From Apricaphanius iberus (taxonomy: Eukaryota; Chordata; Actinopteri; Cyprinodontiformes; Aphaniidae): DNA of 64,000 bases. A program made the position numbers and the translations under genes. The notes below the pieces were generated by a model, which saw only the letters and a program-made list of their open reading frames with translations, ran no database searches and was not told the DNA's origin. Location of the stretch: the NCBI GenBank assembly GCA_028564705.1, contig JAPXFQ010001355.1, positions 1 through 64,000 on the forward strand. The letters are read 5' to 3'. Every line of letters begins with the position of its first letter. Positions within the stretch are counted from its first letter, which is position 1. Of this stretch, positions 10,419 through 23,147 are shown one piece after another.

Positions 10419-12800
10419 CCAGTGATGAATTACTGTACTGTGTTGTCTTCACCTCTGTTCCATTGTTATCTAAATTGATAAAACACTAGTTAAGTTTACT
10501 TTATGATCTCTGAAGGAATTGTTGTATATTATTTTATTGTGCATAAGGCTTTCTTGTTATGTACAGATTTCCACTTACTTCTATAAATGTCCATTTTCCT
10601 GGTCTTTTACAAAGCAGATTGTGTATGTCATTTTCAAAAGCAAAAGGGTAATTGAGTAAGAACATGGTTCATAGTATAGATCAAACTATGCTTCCTTTCA
10701 CAGTACACAGTTCACTAACTTACTTGTAAAGTCGTGACTCATATTTTTTTGGGGCTACTTTATATAACAGTCTCGTATTAAATATGTTTATATAATCTTT
10801 AGTTAGTATTCAGAAAGTAAAAGTCTGTTTTAATTAGCTTGCATGATGGTAAAGATATGTTTGTCAGTATTGTTTATGGGGTAAGCTTTTAAGTCGTAAA
10901 ACTTTTGGCTAAAGTTTATGGCATGTTGTAAAAGCAAGGATGTTTAGATAAAAAACAGCTCTGGGAGGATGGCCATAAACTATGAGCTATAACTCAGGGA
11001 GACCTTGGTAATAAAAAGTCTGGTGGGAGGAGAATAAGTCATGTGAATACTTTTCTTTGTTCTTCTTTAATAAAAATGGTACAACCCCCGTAGACGATGG
11101 TTCAGTTCTGACTGAACCCCATCTGCAGGTGCGTACAAGTGTGAAACAGAAATTCTGTGTCTGTGCATATTTACTCTCTCTGTCTCTCAGCTCTGACTTT
11201 TATTGTGAAAAACTTCCCGCCGGGGTTTGAATGTTGGCGCCCCATACACTCTCCGGAAGCGAGTGGCCGATCGCATGGTAACTAGGTTAGCCAATAAGTA
11301 AACTTACAAGTTTTTTCTTGATAATGTTTTGGAATGTATGTGGTACAAGTTCCAAATTACTGGGTAAATACCTGGTAATTACTAGGGAAATATGGGAGTT
11401 TTTGCTATATACCATGTTCAAAAATACACCCCTTGGGTGTAGGGTGGTAGAGGATTATAATCTACAATTGCAAGGAAAGTACATGGTAACATCATTGAAA
11501 CAATCCATGCTGCCTTTTACAGTACAGTACCACCTTCCTTACAGGATAACTTCTCTGTAAAACTCATATATCACCATGATAATTTACCTGATAATTTGGT
11601 AGGGAAATAAGAGAGGTACCATAGTACAACACTACACTACTCCCGGATGAGGTGTAGAGGATTATAACCTAAAATTACCAGGAAAGTACATGGTAATATC
11701 ATTGAAACAAACCACACTTCCTTTTACAGTACAGTTACACCTTCCTTACTGGGTAAATTCTGGGTAATTATGAGGTAAATATATGATCATATTTGAGAAA
11801 ATATCTGTTAATTACTAGGAAAGTATGAATTATTGCCAAGTAACAATGACAAAGTAAAAACTAACATACCTGTAATGCCACTACTAATTACCAGGAAAGT
11901 ACATGATAATATAATTGAAACAAACCACGCTTCCTTTTACAGTACAGTTCCACCTTCCTTGCAGGGTAAATTCTGGTTAATTACCAGGTAAAGACCAGAG
12001 TGATTACTACCCTCACCGTCACTGCACAGGTTGATTGGTAATACATAATCTATAATAATATCATAATGCTTGATAAAACACGGGTAGTTTGCTGTATATA
12101 TCTAGTAAATACTAGGGAACTAGTTGGTATTTACCGGGTAAATATGAGATAACTACCAGGTAAATATGTGATATTTTTTGAGTAAATACCTGGTAATTAC
12201 CACATAAATTACTATCAACCTAACAAAGTGACATATAGACACATGTATCCACTAGGTAACTATTGGGTAAATGCCAGGTCGTAGTCAGAAAACCTATCTG
12301 TTTATTTGACTGTTCTACTGGAGCGTTTAAACTTTGTTAAATTACAAAGTAACTACATTTGATTACACTGTTATTACTTACTAAATACATCTTATTACCA
12401 AATAATAACCTCAGTTAAATATTTTTAACTACCGGATTTAGAAAACTATCTTGTTAATACTGGATAATTACCTGGTAAGTACTTGGTAATTACAGTGTAA
12501 CTACATTTGATTACACTGTTATTACTTACTAAATACATCTTATTACCAAATAATAACCTCAGGTAAATATTTTTAACTAATGGATTTGAAATCCACAATA
12601 TACTATTACTCCATATCTAGCAGGTAAATTATTGGGTAAAACCCGGTCATAGTCAGAAAAATATCTTGTAAATACTGGGTAATTACCTGGTCAATACTTG
12701 GTAATTACAATGTAATTACATTTAATTACACTGTTATTACTTAGTAAATACATCTTATTACCAGGTAATTACCAGGTAATTACCAGGTAATTACCATACT
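9669..12800 (-). repeat. Right long terminal inverted repeat arm
   Basis: The complement of the left arm. It starts inside transposase intron 3 and includes exon 4, the LTR-like block (10735-11275) and inverted subterminal modules (11460-11960). The last 270 bases end in repeated GGTAATTACCA; their mate is upstream of the window. Confidence 0.85.
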
Positions 12801-12814
12801 GTAAAAGGAAGGGT

Positions 12815-13352
12815 TACCGATAAAACTAATGATGTCACTACATCTAAATTCCCCAACGGGAAATATTGGCTAATTAAGATTCTGAAAAGGAATATTTACC
12901 TCTGATCCAGATGTTCAGTTGTCCAGTTGTCCAGGGAGCAAAAAAGTTAAACTAAACTGGCCTGCAGCAACAGCCAGTCCTGTTTTGCCATGATGCTCCA
13001 CAAGCAGCACTTTCCTGATCCAAACCTCTGCATCATGTTCTCCTGGTGGGAGAAAGGTATGTGATCGGGTAGCCAGAAGGTCATAACAAAGCTAATTGTG
13101 ACCGAGGTGGAAGGGATGTAAAAATCCGTTGCAAAAAAATAGAAGATGCGACGGAAAACAGGAGAGGAACAGATTAGGAACAGTAGTATCCCCAGTGGAT
13201 CAGACAATTTGATGAGCCTGCTAGTTATTTTGGAGATGGATCTCTAAACTTCTGTGCCGAATGATTTTCATTCTCTTGATTTTATACAGTGAACAGAGTA
13301 ACGGAGGACGTAAACAGATATGTCCACCTGTTCTTGAAAAAAAGCCAAAAAA

Positions 13353-13402
<50 letters not shown>

Positions 13403-15710
13403 TGTAGAAATGGTTATATAGAAAACTAAATTAAAAAAAATAAAAAATTATCAACAAAATACATTTTAAACAATGCAATAAAGCTAAAATTTCTAAAAGT
13501 CATGCAATCAAATATTGCCAATGCCTGATGATGTCATAATATGCAAATTAGATGTGTGATTTTGCTCCTATCACAAACTTTGGATCATACTGAAGATATT
13601 TCTAATTTACAGTGTACCTTTATCTATAATCATATTAAAGCTACAACCTGTTGAACTAGAGATTTCAAAATATTTTGAATGAAAAACTCTGGCACCTAAA
13701 GAGTTAAGGATTGAGAGAAATTGCTTTTCCTGCTAACCATAACAATTAGTATTTTGGGTTCTTGATGACCTTCAACTGGTCCACAATCAAATGCCCGTGA
13801 GAGGAATGTAAAAGAATGTACAGGAATGAGATTCTCCTCCCCCGTCCCCTGGATCTACTGATGCACACACTCACTTTTGATACAGACACACACACACAAG
13901 CTTAACCGTCCAGCTTGACCTAAAAGCTCTCTCCCACCTGAGGAAGCAGTAGAAGCACGCACCAGTTTTGCAGTGCACCTACTGTGGACTGGTTGTTCAC
14001 ATTCCTCGCCTACCCCTCCTGATGAGTCATTGTCAATGTCTGAATATGCGCTTAAATGTTTGATGTGTGTTTTTTTTTCTATTACCTGCCTTTTGAGTCT
14101 TGAATAAGAATCAAAATACAGATGAGCATTTTTTTTTCCCCACCGTAGACCCACCCTGACCTTGTTAATCTGTTTTTATCTGCATACATGGGAGCGGCGT
14201 ACTGTGGCTGCAAGCCATTCAGTGACCTGGATCTTTTTGTATTTGTTTGTTTGTTATGATTTTGGACAGGTTGTACTGTAAACTATATCTCGCTGTTCCT
14301 CTGGTTCAATGACAATAAAGCAACATCATCATCATCACACCAGATGCAGAACAGATGCGCCCCGGTATGAATCATCATAACGAGCCTTCTTAATGAGCAG
14401 TGAATCTCCAGCAGCTGCCCTTGCAGCCCAGTCTTTTTTCCTCACTTCTTCTGATAGTGTCTTCTTTGGGGCTGAGAAGCTGGCTCACCTCAGAATCCTG
14501 CTCTGTGGCTAACAACGGGCACATCCGTTCGCCTGGTGTGAATCAGAGATTACGTTTTCTTCAGCGTTAAAGCTCTGGCAGCTTTAAGCTTGGAAACAGT
14601 TCCTATTTCTCACTTCTCCTGATAGCGTTTTCCTTGGTTTCTTTTGGTAGGTCTGCCATGTCTCAAGTCTTAAAACCATGGCTTTGTTTATATCATTAGG
14701 TAGCACGTAGCATACTGCCGTAAAACGAAACTCAGTCAGTACATCCGGAGAACCGGTCCGCGGGTGGAAAGTGGACCTTTAAGGCATTCAACATGTTTGT
14801 GACCATAACGGTTTGGTGGAAATAATTTAATGTTATGTACTTTCTGTACTTTGTAATCAACTGTGACCTTGTTTACTTAATTTTGTAGCAGTTTGAATGA
14901 CTAATCTTATTAAGTGACGATTTTACCCAGGACAGGGACAGAGAGTTTTTGATAATGATAGTCCACATCCTGTGTTACCATGGAGATGATTCCACAACCG
15001 GGCATCCTTAAAAATACACAAAGTTCTCAGCTATCTAATCTATAAGAAAAGCGCCACAAAGTCTCTGATTTTCATCTTGAGAGTTGTACTTTATCCAACA
15101 GAATAGATAGACAAAGATTACTAGTAATAATATAAGCTTGTTGTTGTAAGACCGAGACAGGTCAGTATTCCAAATTTGCTGTGATGTGTTGCTGTCCTCC
15201 TGTACGATTAATTCAAATAATATTAAAACCTCCAAACGCTTAAAGCAATCTCTCTAATTTATTGGGCATTTTTTGGGCACATTTTCCCTTTATTTAATCA
15301 AATATGATGTAAAATGCTCATTTTTTGGTTTATTGCTGTCATTTTTTTTGTGGATAAAGGTAATAAATCAGACTTTAGACCAACATTGTTTTTAGGGTCA
15401 CACAATTCTAAAACTATTTTTTGAGCATGTATTTTATAAATCTTAATAAGCAAACAACATTTTATCTTTTCCTCTATATTAAAAATTATTAAAAGAGGGC
15501 AAAAATTGCACTTCGACATATTTTCACTGTTCTGTAAAATATTTCAGTGTTTTCTTTCAAAAGAGACCCCAGCCATATCTCTACTCCAAAGGGTTCAAGA
15601 ACAGCTTTAATTTTAATTTAGAAATGGGTTTTAGAAATATTTTGGGCAGAAACTGCAGGAAGGTTTTAGTGAGGATTATGCACAAACTTTTATAAATGAG
15701 ACCCCTGGAC
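12815..15710. other. No confident gene; low-complexity and repeat remnants
   Basis: The - strand at 12947-13207 is open for 86 codons and hydrophobic, but I do not recognise it and see no exon context. At 14270-14340 an AT-rich tail with CAATGACAATAAAG looks like the 3' end of a LINE. The rest shows nothing I can name. Confidence 0.5.
13356..13401. repeat. (TA)n microsatellite
   Basis: About 22 TA units. Confidence 0.95.
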
Positions 15711-15722
15711 ATTATTTTGTAG

Positions 15723-16597
15723 CAAATATGTTAATTTACTCACCTAGACAAGTACTAGTTACTTGTACCTGTTCAGCAGGAGTTTATATGGAGTCGAGAT
15801 TTGCGTATATCCGCACAATGGGAGTCAATGTGGGCAGGATATTGCCGCCTGTAATAAGGCTTTATCTGCCCCAAAACGCCTCCGTTTAGCCATGTTTTGT
15901 TATGAATAGTTAACTATATTCCCCTGTGAGTTTGGAACATATCAGAGGTGCTAAGGTATTAGCATCTGGGGTATTTACAGGCTCTTAATGCAATCGATTC
16001 CAATTTACGTTAACCTGGGATTTCAATTATGTTGCACCTGCCGCCATTACAGACGTAGTCTGCATAGGTTGCGGAAAGGGAGCCTTTGGAAGCTTAACTT
16101 AGTCAAATCGGTCATTCAGTTTGTGCAATTTGGAAACACGCTAACGTGAACCATGTTGATGTATGCAGTAGCAAGTTATGTCTAACCGACCGCAGTAGAG
16201 CACAGAGTGAAAGTCCTGCTCAGACTACAACCAGAATGGAGCACAGCAGTGACGTAATTGTAATGGTGCCAGAGTGTAGTTTGCCTCTACATCCCCCCGG
16301 AACCGAACAAATAAACACTTCCAAGATGTTCTGAACTCAGAGGGGAGTAGTGCTAACATTTAATATCAAAACATGGTTAAATTTTGTGGTTTTGGGGCAG
16401 ATAATGCCTTATCACAGGCAGTGAACTCCTGCCCCCATTGTCTCCCATTATATGGATATACGCTGATGGCTACTTGATATAAACTTCTGCTGAAAGGCTT
16501 TAAGTGGCTTCAGACTTGTCTGGGTGAGTAAATGAACGTAATATTTGCTAAATATAAGATCCAGGTTGAAAAAACCCAAACTTTTCTTTTAAAGCCC
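15723..16597. mobile_element. Non-autonomous DNA transposon with inverted ends of about 170 bp
   Basis: The left end (15725-15895) and the reverse complement of the right end (16385-16560) share TTTACTCACC, AGACAAGT, CAGnAGnAGTTTATAT, GCGTATATCC, AATGGGAG and TTATCTGCCCCAAAAC in the same order. ATTATTTTGTAG occurs just outside each end (15711-15722 and 16598-16609) and may be a 12-bp target duplication, although that is long for a cut-and-paste element. The centre has no coding sequence I can name. Superfamily unknown. Confidence 0.65.
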
Positions 16598-16609
16598 ATT
16601 ATTTTGTAG

Positions 16610-17520
16610 GTTTTCTTGCCACTCAACTATTCTCTCATGCACATAACAGGATCCATTTGCTTTGTTCTCTTTAGCTTGACAGCCTCTGAAACACATAAAT
16701 TATACATCGAACAGTGCTACTGACAAACAGAGCTTTTGAGCCGCAGATTAACTCAAGGCGATCTGCTCAATGACCTATCCAGCCTCTCAAACAGATCTTC
16801 CCTGAGCATTTCATTAGATGAACGAGGAGCAGTTTGTGGCACCTGGCCAAGGTGAGAGCAGGCTTGGGATTTATTGAAGAATACGAATAACCTCAAGGTG
16901 AACTAACTGTTAATGACACTATCTCTACGTCCAGAGTCCCTCTTACTCATCTTCACACCTCCAATAAAATCGAAATGTGCCCAGGATCAAGGATCCTGCC
17001 AGCTGCTGCCGCATTTTCTATCTGACTAAGGCAGCCTCTTTTATACAGAAGTCCGCTGTTCACACTGAACAGCCTTTAATGCGGTTGAATTACTCTCAGA
17101 GTCTTTCAGTTGTCGCTCACAGGTGCCTTTAAATCTTACAGGAGAGAAACGAGTGTCGGTTATTTGGGATGCAGTGAGAGAGAGTTATTGATAAGACTGA
17201 AACCAATAAAGTGGACTGATGACTGGTCGTCAAAGTTGCATTGAAAGATAAAGGGAGATATAAAAGGCTTCTTATGGATTATAGGACACAAGCTTTTATC
17301 TTGGAGGTTAAATTGTTTATGTGCAGTAATGTATGTGGTGATAAACTGCAGGTATTAACTAATGTTGGTTATGTTATGTTTTCACCTGAACGTTTATGCT
17401 AAGGAGCATACGTGCTGTTGGAGATAGAGAGGAAGAACAACATTCCTTGCATCATCTGCAAAATTTCAAAAACAGCCAATGATAATGTGCTACATATGTA
17501 CACTGACAAATACCAAGTTG
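16610..17520. other. No feature recognised
   Basis: Ordinary AT-rich intergenic sequence with only short open frames. Confidence 0.5.
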
Positions 17521-17521
17521 G

Positions 17522-17720
17522 AAAAACAGTCATCCTAGAAATGTTTGCCACAAACTACCACACGCTTCGACAGTCGGTCGGGCACATTCCCTGCATACAT
17601 TAAATCTATCCACAAGCTTTTCAGTAGCTCAGAAGTGGGGAGGACAAAAAGATTTATGTTCTCTTTTGTAAACCCAGGTACAGTGCAGTTTGGATGCGGT
17701 CTGGACTCCATGCTGTTGGT
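17522..17720 (-). pseudogene. THAP-domain relic
   Basis: The - strand reads VLPTSELLKSLW, then RLSKRVVVCGKHF, a stop at 17535-17537, and DDCF. A Trp followed by C-x2-HF and a downstream CF is the spacing of the second half of a THAP zinc finger, a DNA-binding domain found in cellular factors and in P-element/Kolobok-type transposases. The first Cys pair is not convincing and the frame is broken, so this is a fragment. No transposon ends were seen nearby. Confidence 0.45.
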
Positions 17721-17859
17721 TTGTTGTTTGCCTGTTACCGTAGCTCTCCTCGCCGCGGAGGGAGGGACTTGCAGGGTGGAGTTTGGGGAAGGGGATAATT
17801 GACTGGAACTCAACACGTAATATGCCGAAATGTGTCGTCATATGCCAAACTGCCAAACA

Positions 17860-20800
17860 GCCCGTTTCTGGGTGCTAATTTCAATATGTAGGTAGACATA
17901 CCCCAGAAAAAAGGAAAGACTAATGCGTAATTTTAATCCCTTAGGGGCCATAGGCAGGCTGGGGGAACTAAAAGATATGATCAAAAACCTCAAAAATGCA
18001 AATTTCATGCCAGGTCCACCTTTACATTTAGTTAAAAAATAGCAAATCGAAAGTTATTTATACCGTTCTCAATTATTCAAAAATGTTTTGAATGTTTCTG
18101 TTATTTGGAAGATTTGGTGATTAGCTCCAAGTTGTTAAAGTTGAAAGGCATCTTTCCCATCACCCTAATCTTTAGCTCACTCCACCATGTTGAATACCTA
18201 CTGAATACCTAATTAGAAATAAAGGATGGTTTACAAAGCAAATGGAGGATTGAGGTGATCTTCCAGTATAATGCATTAACCCAGAACAGAAAACTAAAAA
18301 ACATTTACCGTTAGAGAAACAGTCTAATTTAAAAAGAAAGCAGTGTAACAATCAGTAAAATTACTTTCACATTAAATTGCTTTACTCCAAAACATTACTA
18401 ATGGCCATTTAATGAGGTATGTAGATAGGCTGCAAATGGATGGATGCCTACAATACTTTTTATTGGTTTTAAAGCAAATCACTTTAAGTGACATTGTTTT
18501 TCTACATTTTCCTCATTGAATTTACAGAAATTAAAAGCAAATGAAACTACATCTTTACCAATAATGTAAACATTGTGTCAGTAGTTGTAAATTCTGAAAT
18601 TTTTTGGTTAAAATTTCATAGTAATTTTAGAGTAAAATTGAAAATTAATTCTGGATTTGCATAGTATATTGAATTGCAATTCCTTTGTACTTTCAATCTT
18701 TAATATGGCCCTTGTGAACAGAAGACATATTGTAATTGTTGAGCTTATAGGATAGATCCCTACTGCGATTGATGCACTTATAAAACACAGTAGGTGGGAC
18801 CCTGTGATGAGTGAAAAAAAACAAGTTTTGAAAATGTGGGTTAATTCCCAGGGTTTCCTGAGATCATAGGTAGATAGATGGATGGATGGATGGATGGATG
18901 GATGGATGGATAGTCTTTACTGTCCAATAGGAATAATCTTTTTCACACTTCAGCACATTACATGATCCACGTTGAAGAAAAACTTAAAGGTATGCTGGTG
19001 GATCTTTTTCTTTTGGGTGGATCATCTACAGTATTGGTCCTTCTAATTGACAATAATCCTGAGGGTGTACAAGCGCACTTTCAGGTGTTTATCTGTACCC
19101 CCGCGCCATCATCCATTCATTCTACCGCACAGTTTTGCCGAGTCGTTTGAAAATGGCTGAGAGTTGAACGAGAAAAAGGCTCTTTGAGGTGTATGTGAAA
19201 ATGAAAATTGCCTCAGAAGAGAGAAACAAGAACCAGTATTTTTTTAGGAGATTCTTTCCAACGACTGTGTGTGTGGAAAGCAACAGGTTGGGCCTCCCAC
19301 TGATTCCTCCATTGCAGAGTTTCTACCTGGACAGGTAGGCTAAAGTTTAGCATGTTATTTGGAAAAATGCATGTTAAATTACTGCTAGAAGAAGTTTTCA
19401 TGGTAAGATTCATTGTGTGCTTTGGTCTTTTAAAAAGGGGAGGAAGGTTCTTTTATGACATTCAGAAAAGTCCTACGCTGTACAGTACCTTTAAGCATTA
19501 CACACATCAAACAAAATTTGTCTAGCATCTCAAGCCACACATAAGGAGGTATTTTTTTTATAAGCATGGCCTCACAGACATAAAACATATAGAACACATC
19601 CCTCCCCTTAAAGACAACAGAAAACACAAATTGTATGGAAGAAAGTTACAGGTGATTGTCACAAGAGTTTGTTCATTGTGATGACTGCTGAAGGGTCAAA
19701 GCTCTTCTTAAATTATTCAGTATTGGCATATTGTTCTTTGATGTGTTACATTCCAATCAGTTCTTATATGGGTGATATGTGTGTAAAATGTATTGGGACC
19801 AATGTCATGTGTGTGTATGTATACCTCTACACTTAAAAAAAAGACTAATCACAATGTAGTTCACATCCTAATTGAGTTTTGGGGCAGTTCAGTGTGTTGT
19901 GTACAGTGCAAATTAATAAAATTTGAATGAAAAATGATAAAATGATTTGATGCAATACAGCACATCCAGGCCAGGCAAATGAATTATGCTATACTGTACA
20001 GAATGAGACAAACCACTTAAAATATTTCACAAAATTCCCTTGTCTGGGATATAATACTACAGTTACATACCATCTAACTTCTAATTAATGTAACAATGAG
20101 CCACAGTACTTTATATTAAACCTGCATCAAGTTTGTATGTTTTTCACATTGATGTCTGAGCTCTCTCAGGTTCTTCCCACTATCCAAAAACAGACATGTT
20201 TGATTTACTGGCCTCACTAAATTTCTTGTAGGTTCTTGTGTCACTGTGTCCCCCATCACTAACCCATTTCTGTTGTAAATGAGCACCAGCACCATTGAAA
20301 AACAGGAATAAGAGTGTATAGAAAAAAGATGGATGTCTGTAGAAACAAACCACCAGTTGGTTAATTGTGATATCCTGCACTAAAAAATAAGTTTTTCTTA
20401 CACTGTTTATTTGTCTTACTATGTAAGTTGTCAAACTATAAAAAGTGTGTCACTGTTGTCATTCTCCCACTTTAAATAGTGCATCTCTATTGGGATCAAA
20501 TGTGAGTTAATCCCACTGTTCTGCTGAGTCAGGATAGGGTACGTCACTTTTGCCCTGACTTGACGGTCATCTTTTCTTAATTTCAGTTGAATTAATCAGA
20601 AAGATTAAGCTTTTAATTTCATTTTCACATTCAGGCATTTGGCAGGGTGATTTTCAGGCTTGCTTTTCTGGGGAACAGATTGTGAATTTTACAGTGTCAC
20701 ACATGTAGAAAGGCGATACAGCACTGTCAATTTCCTAAGACCTTGTGTTTTCGTCACTGAAACAAAAGGCTGAAATACAGTGTGTTGGTAGTATAACTTG

Positions 20801-21680
20801 GATCCTATATAAAGAAAAAAAAACTAGAGATCTAGCTTTAACTACAGCTTTTTATTCCTAGAAGCTGATAAAAACAAGTGTAAACAAAGTTATCAAAGTA
20901 TCTTTTATCAGTCTTTGCCATCAAAACTAGAAACACTATACAAAGCCAGATAATGAGCACAGGTCCAGTCCAAGATATAGCTGTGAACAGGCTTCAGTTG
21001 ACAGAATTTTGTGATGAGTGGATAATTGGAACCAGAAGCTTGTAAACAGTGCACACGTACAGTATATGCACATATATTTACTGCAAATGAGCTGTCTATT
21101 CATTGTGGGCCGACTACAATCATAAGTCCTAATGTTTCGGTGTACAGATTCATGTTTCACTAGGTCTGTTGGGTGGCAGGAAAGCAAAAACAAAACTTCA
21201 AAAGATGGTTAAATCAACTACTTCTAATTTGTTTTTGGAATGGAAACTAACTAATCTGCTTTCAGCATACACTTAACGAATAATTGAAAACTAATCAAAG
21301 TGAGGAATAGGACTACTCGAGTAGAGGAACAGTGTTTACTTTCTCAGGGAGGACAACAAAGACATTAAAGAGTTCTTTTAATTGTGGCCACATGCTTCCA
21401 TCAACAGTTTTATTTACAGCTAAGTTGTTGACGCCCAGTGGATTTAAAAATAATTTTGTTTTCATCTTTAAATATTTAGTTTGCTGTTGATGATAATATT
21501 AAGACAAATGATTCATTACCACCGACAGTTAATAAAAGCTATTAATTAAGCTCTCATTAAAGAATCCCAAGGTTTCTTTCCAATAACACTGCCTTACAAA
21601 ATTGATTGAACTAAAATCTTTTTAGATTGTTTTTTTTCACAACTACTTATTGCAAATTGAATTTTTACAGTTAACAAAAG
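17860..21680. other. No gene recognised
   Basis: AT-rich sequence with short random frames. The only ordered features are the (GATG)n tract at 18871-18912 and the LINE-like AGTCTTTACTGTCC sequence next to it. Confidence 0.5.
18871..18912. repeat. (GATG)n microsatellite, probable LINE tail
   Basis: About ten GATG units follow TAGATAGA. Fish LINEs commonly end in such tracts; the element body upstream or downstream is not recognisable. Confidence 0.75.
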
Positions 21681-21683
21681 GTA

Positions 21684-21965
21684 GTGCCTAACTATGGTAA
21701 AATAATTTCTGAGCTTTCATATTTGTCGCCTGTGTGGGGAAATAGCAGGTTTAAACCAGGGAGAGCAGACATGGGATTTAAAATATGGCTGAACAAGGGT
21801 TTGTACAGAATTGGTGATCTTTATAGTGATGGGGTACTGATGTCCTTTGAACAGCTAGTAGATAAGTTCGGTTTACCCAAAAACATTTTTTTTCAAATAC
21901 TTACAGATAAGGAGTACTATTACTATCCTATTAAAATCTACTACCGAACCCCCACTATCAACTAG
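21684..21965 (+). pseudogene. L1/Tx1-type LINE ORF2 C-terminal fragment
   Basis: An open frame of 93 codons reads LSPVWGNSRFKPGRADM, FKIWLNKGLYRIGDLY and SFEQLVDKFGLP. This is the pattern P-x-WGN...FK-x-W...G-x-x-x-I-x-DLY...L-x-SFEQL...F-x-LP that follows the reverse transcriptase in fish L1-group LINEs. It has no true ATG and no neighbouring reverse transcriptase, so it is an isolated fragment of a dead copy. Confidence 0.7.
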
Positions 21966-22054
21966 AGGACATAGTCATCCACCATCACCGACATAAAGGC
22001 CTACTTTGCGTATTTTATTCCATTATGCTCAAAGCCTCAAAAGAAAGTAGTCTC

Positions 22055-22860
22055 ATATCCAGGGGCGGCTGGTCCATAATGGGCAATAGTGCATCACCCT
22101 CCTTGAGTCTCCTTGAGTCTCAGAGGAGAAAAAGAGTTTAATGTTGCCGGTCCAAGTCTGTATATTATTGTCCAATCAACAGCCTGAATATCACTTTCCA
22201 ACCTAAAACCCTGCCCAGTTGGGGCGATCTGAGTCAGACTGAAAATCGCCACAGGCTCTCTCATAGAGTTACATTGTGAGAGATTCTTTTTTTCAAAGTT
22301 TGGACCTTACAATGCATTTCAATGGGCACGGGAGTGCTTGCCCCAATGTGATTTTGTAATACGCTCTGATGTGTACAGCTTTAGATATGCGTGTCTCTGC
22401 CTACAGCAGGCACACGAGTGGTGACAAACCAAGGGAGTTGGAGACAAACGAAAAGAGACACAAAATGCAGAAATAAAAAATAATAATTTTGTTATAAAAT
22501 AGCTCTGACCTGATTATCAGCTAAATATAAATACCAATAAGCAGTAAAACGAAAGTAAAAAGCGCTGTATTAATGTTGAATTATGCATGGTGGTTCGAGT
22601 ACATTTCACAGTAATGCAACCCTGCGTTAAAAATACGCATTATTCAGTTAAAGTAATGATTTTGGACTTAAATTACTGCTAATAGTTAGCAGTAACTAAT
22701 AGCACATAGCGGAAGTAGCTGTGTAGACGCGCAACTTCCCAATAAGAGCATTTAGTCATATTGTTTAGATTGAGAGTTTATTTGCAGAGTGTTTACAGTT
22801 TGGAAAAAGGGGAATTGTGACATTGTGTGTTCTATTATTTCATATGATATCACACATATC
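22055..22860. repeat. Probable decayed hAT-like non-autonomous repeat
   Basis: Starts near CAGGGGCGGCTGG, a common hAT-style end. Its interior (22560-22760) shares ATTCAGTTAA, GACTTAAATTA and GCGGAAGTAGCTGTG with the hAT element at 31674-32636. A matching right end was not found, so the boundaries are approximate. Confidence 0.4.
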
Positions 22861-23147
22861 ATCTCCTTCCTCACATTTATATCACCCAAAGCTGTATCAG
22901 CAGCTTTTTGGAAATAATAAAGAACAACAGAAATATAATGGTCTTTTCCTCACCACATCTTCTCATACTCTGAATGGCTTTAAGTGGAACTCTGGCAGGT
23001 TCTCCCAGTGTTAACAGTAATCCCATCCTGAACCAGTACCTCTATAGACAGCTCAGTGTTTCCTCCTGTACAGTAGCAGTCTGTTCTAGCAAAACTGTTG
23101 AAGCCTCTGACTGAAATCATTCTGTTGTCGTAGGATAGTCCCATTAA

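Larger units (their letters stand above)
1..12800. mobile_element. Giant two-gene Merlin-type DNA transposon (left end outside the window)
   Basis: Two arms of about 2.8-3.1 kb are inverted copies of each other and enclose about 6.8 kb of unique sequence. The centre holds a Merlin-type transposase gene reading rightward and a CCDC106-like gene reading leftward. The right arm ends in several perfect GGTAATTACCA repeats near 12763-12800, after which the repeat texture stops. The partner of that last 270 bases lies upstream of position 1, so the full element is probably about 13 kb. Merlin elements are usually 1-3.5 kb with one gene and short inverted repeats, so size and gene content are both unusual. 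The exact ends and the target duplication cannot be read here. A Penelope-like element is nested inside. The call rests on the transposase fold and the long inverted repeats; autonomy is inferred. Confidence 0.8.

Noticed and set aside
12947..13207. Hydrophobic 86-codon frame on the - strand
   Set aside because: No recognised family, no matching exon nearby; could be an exon of a host gene but I cannot support it.
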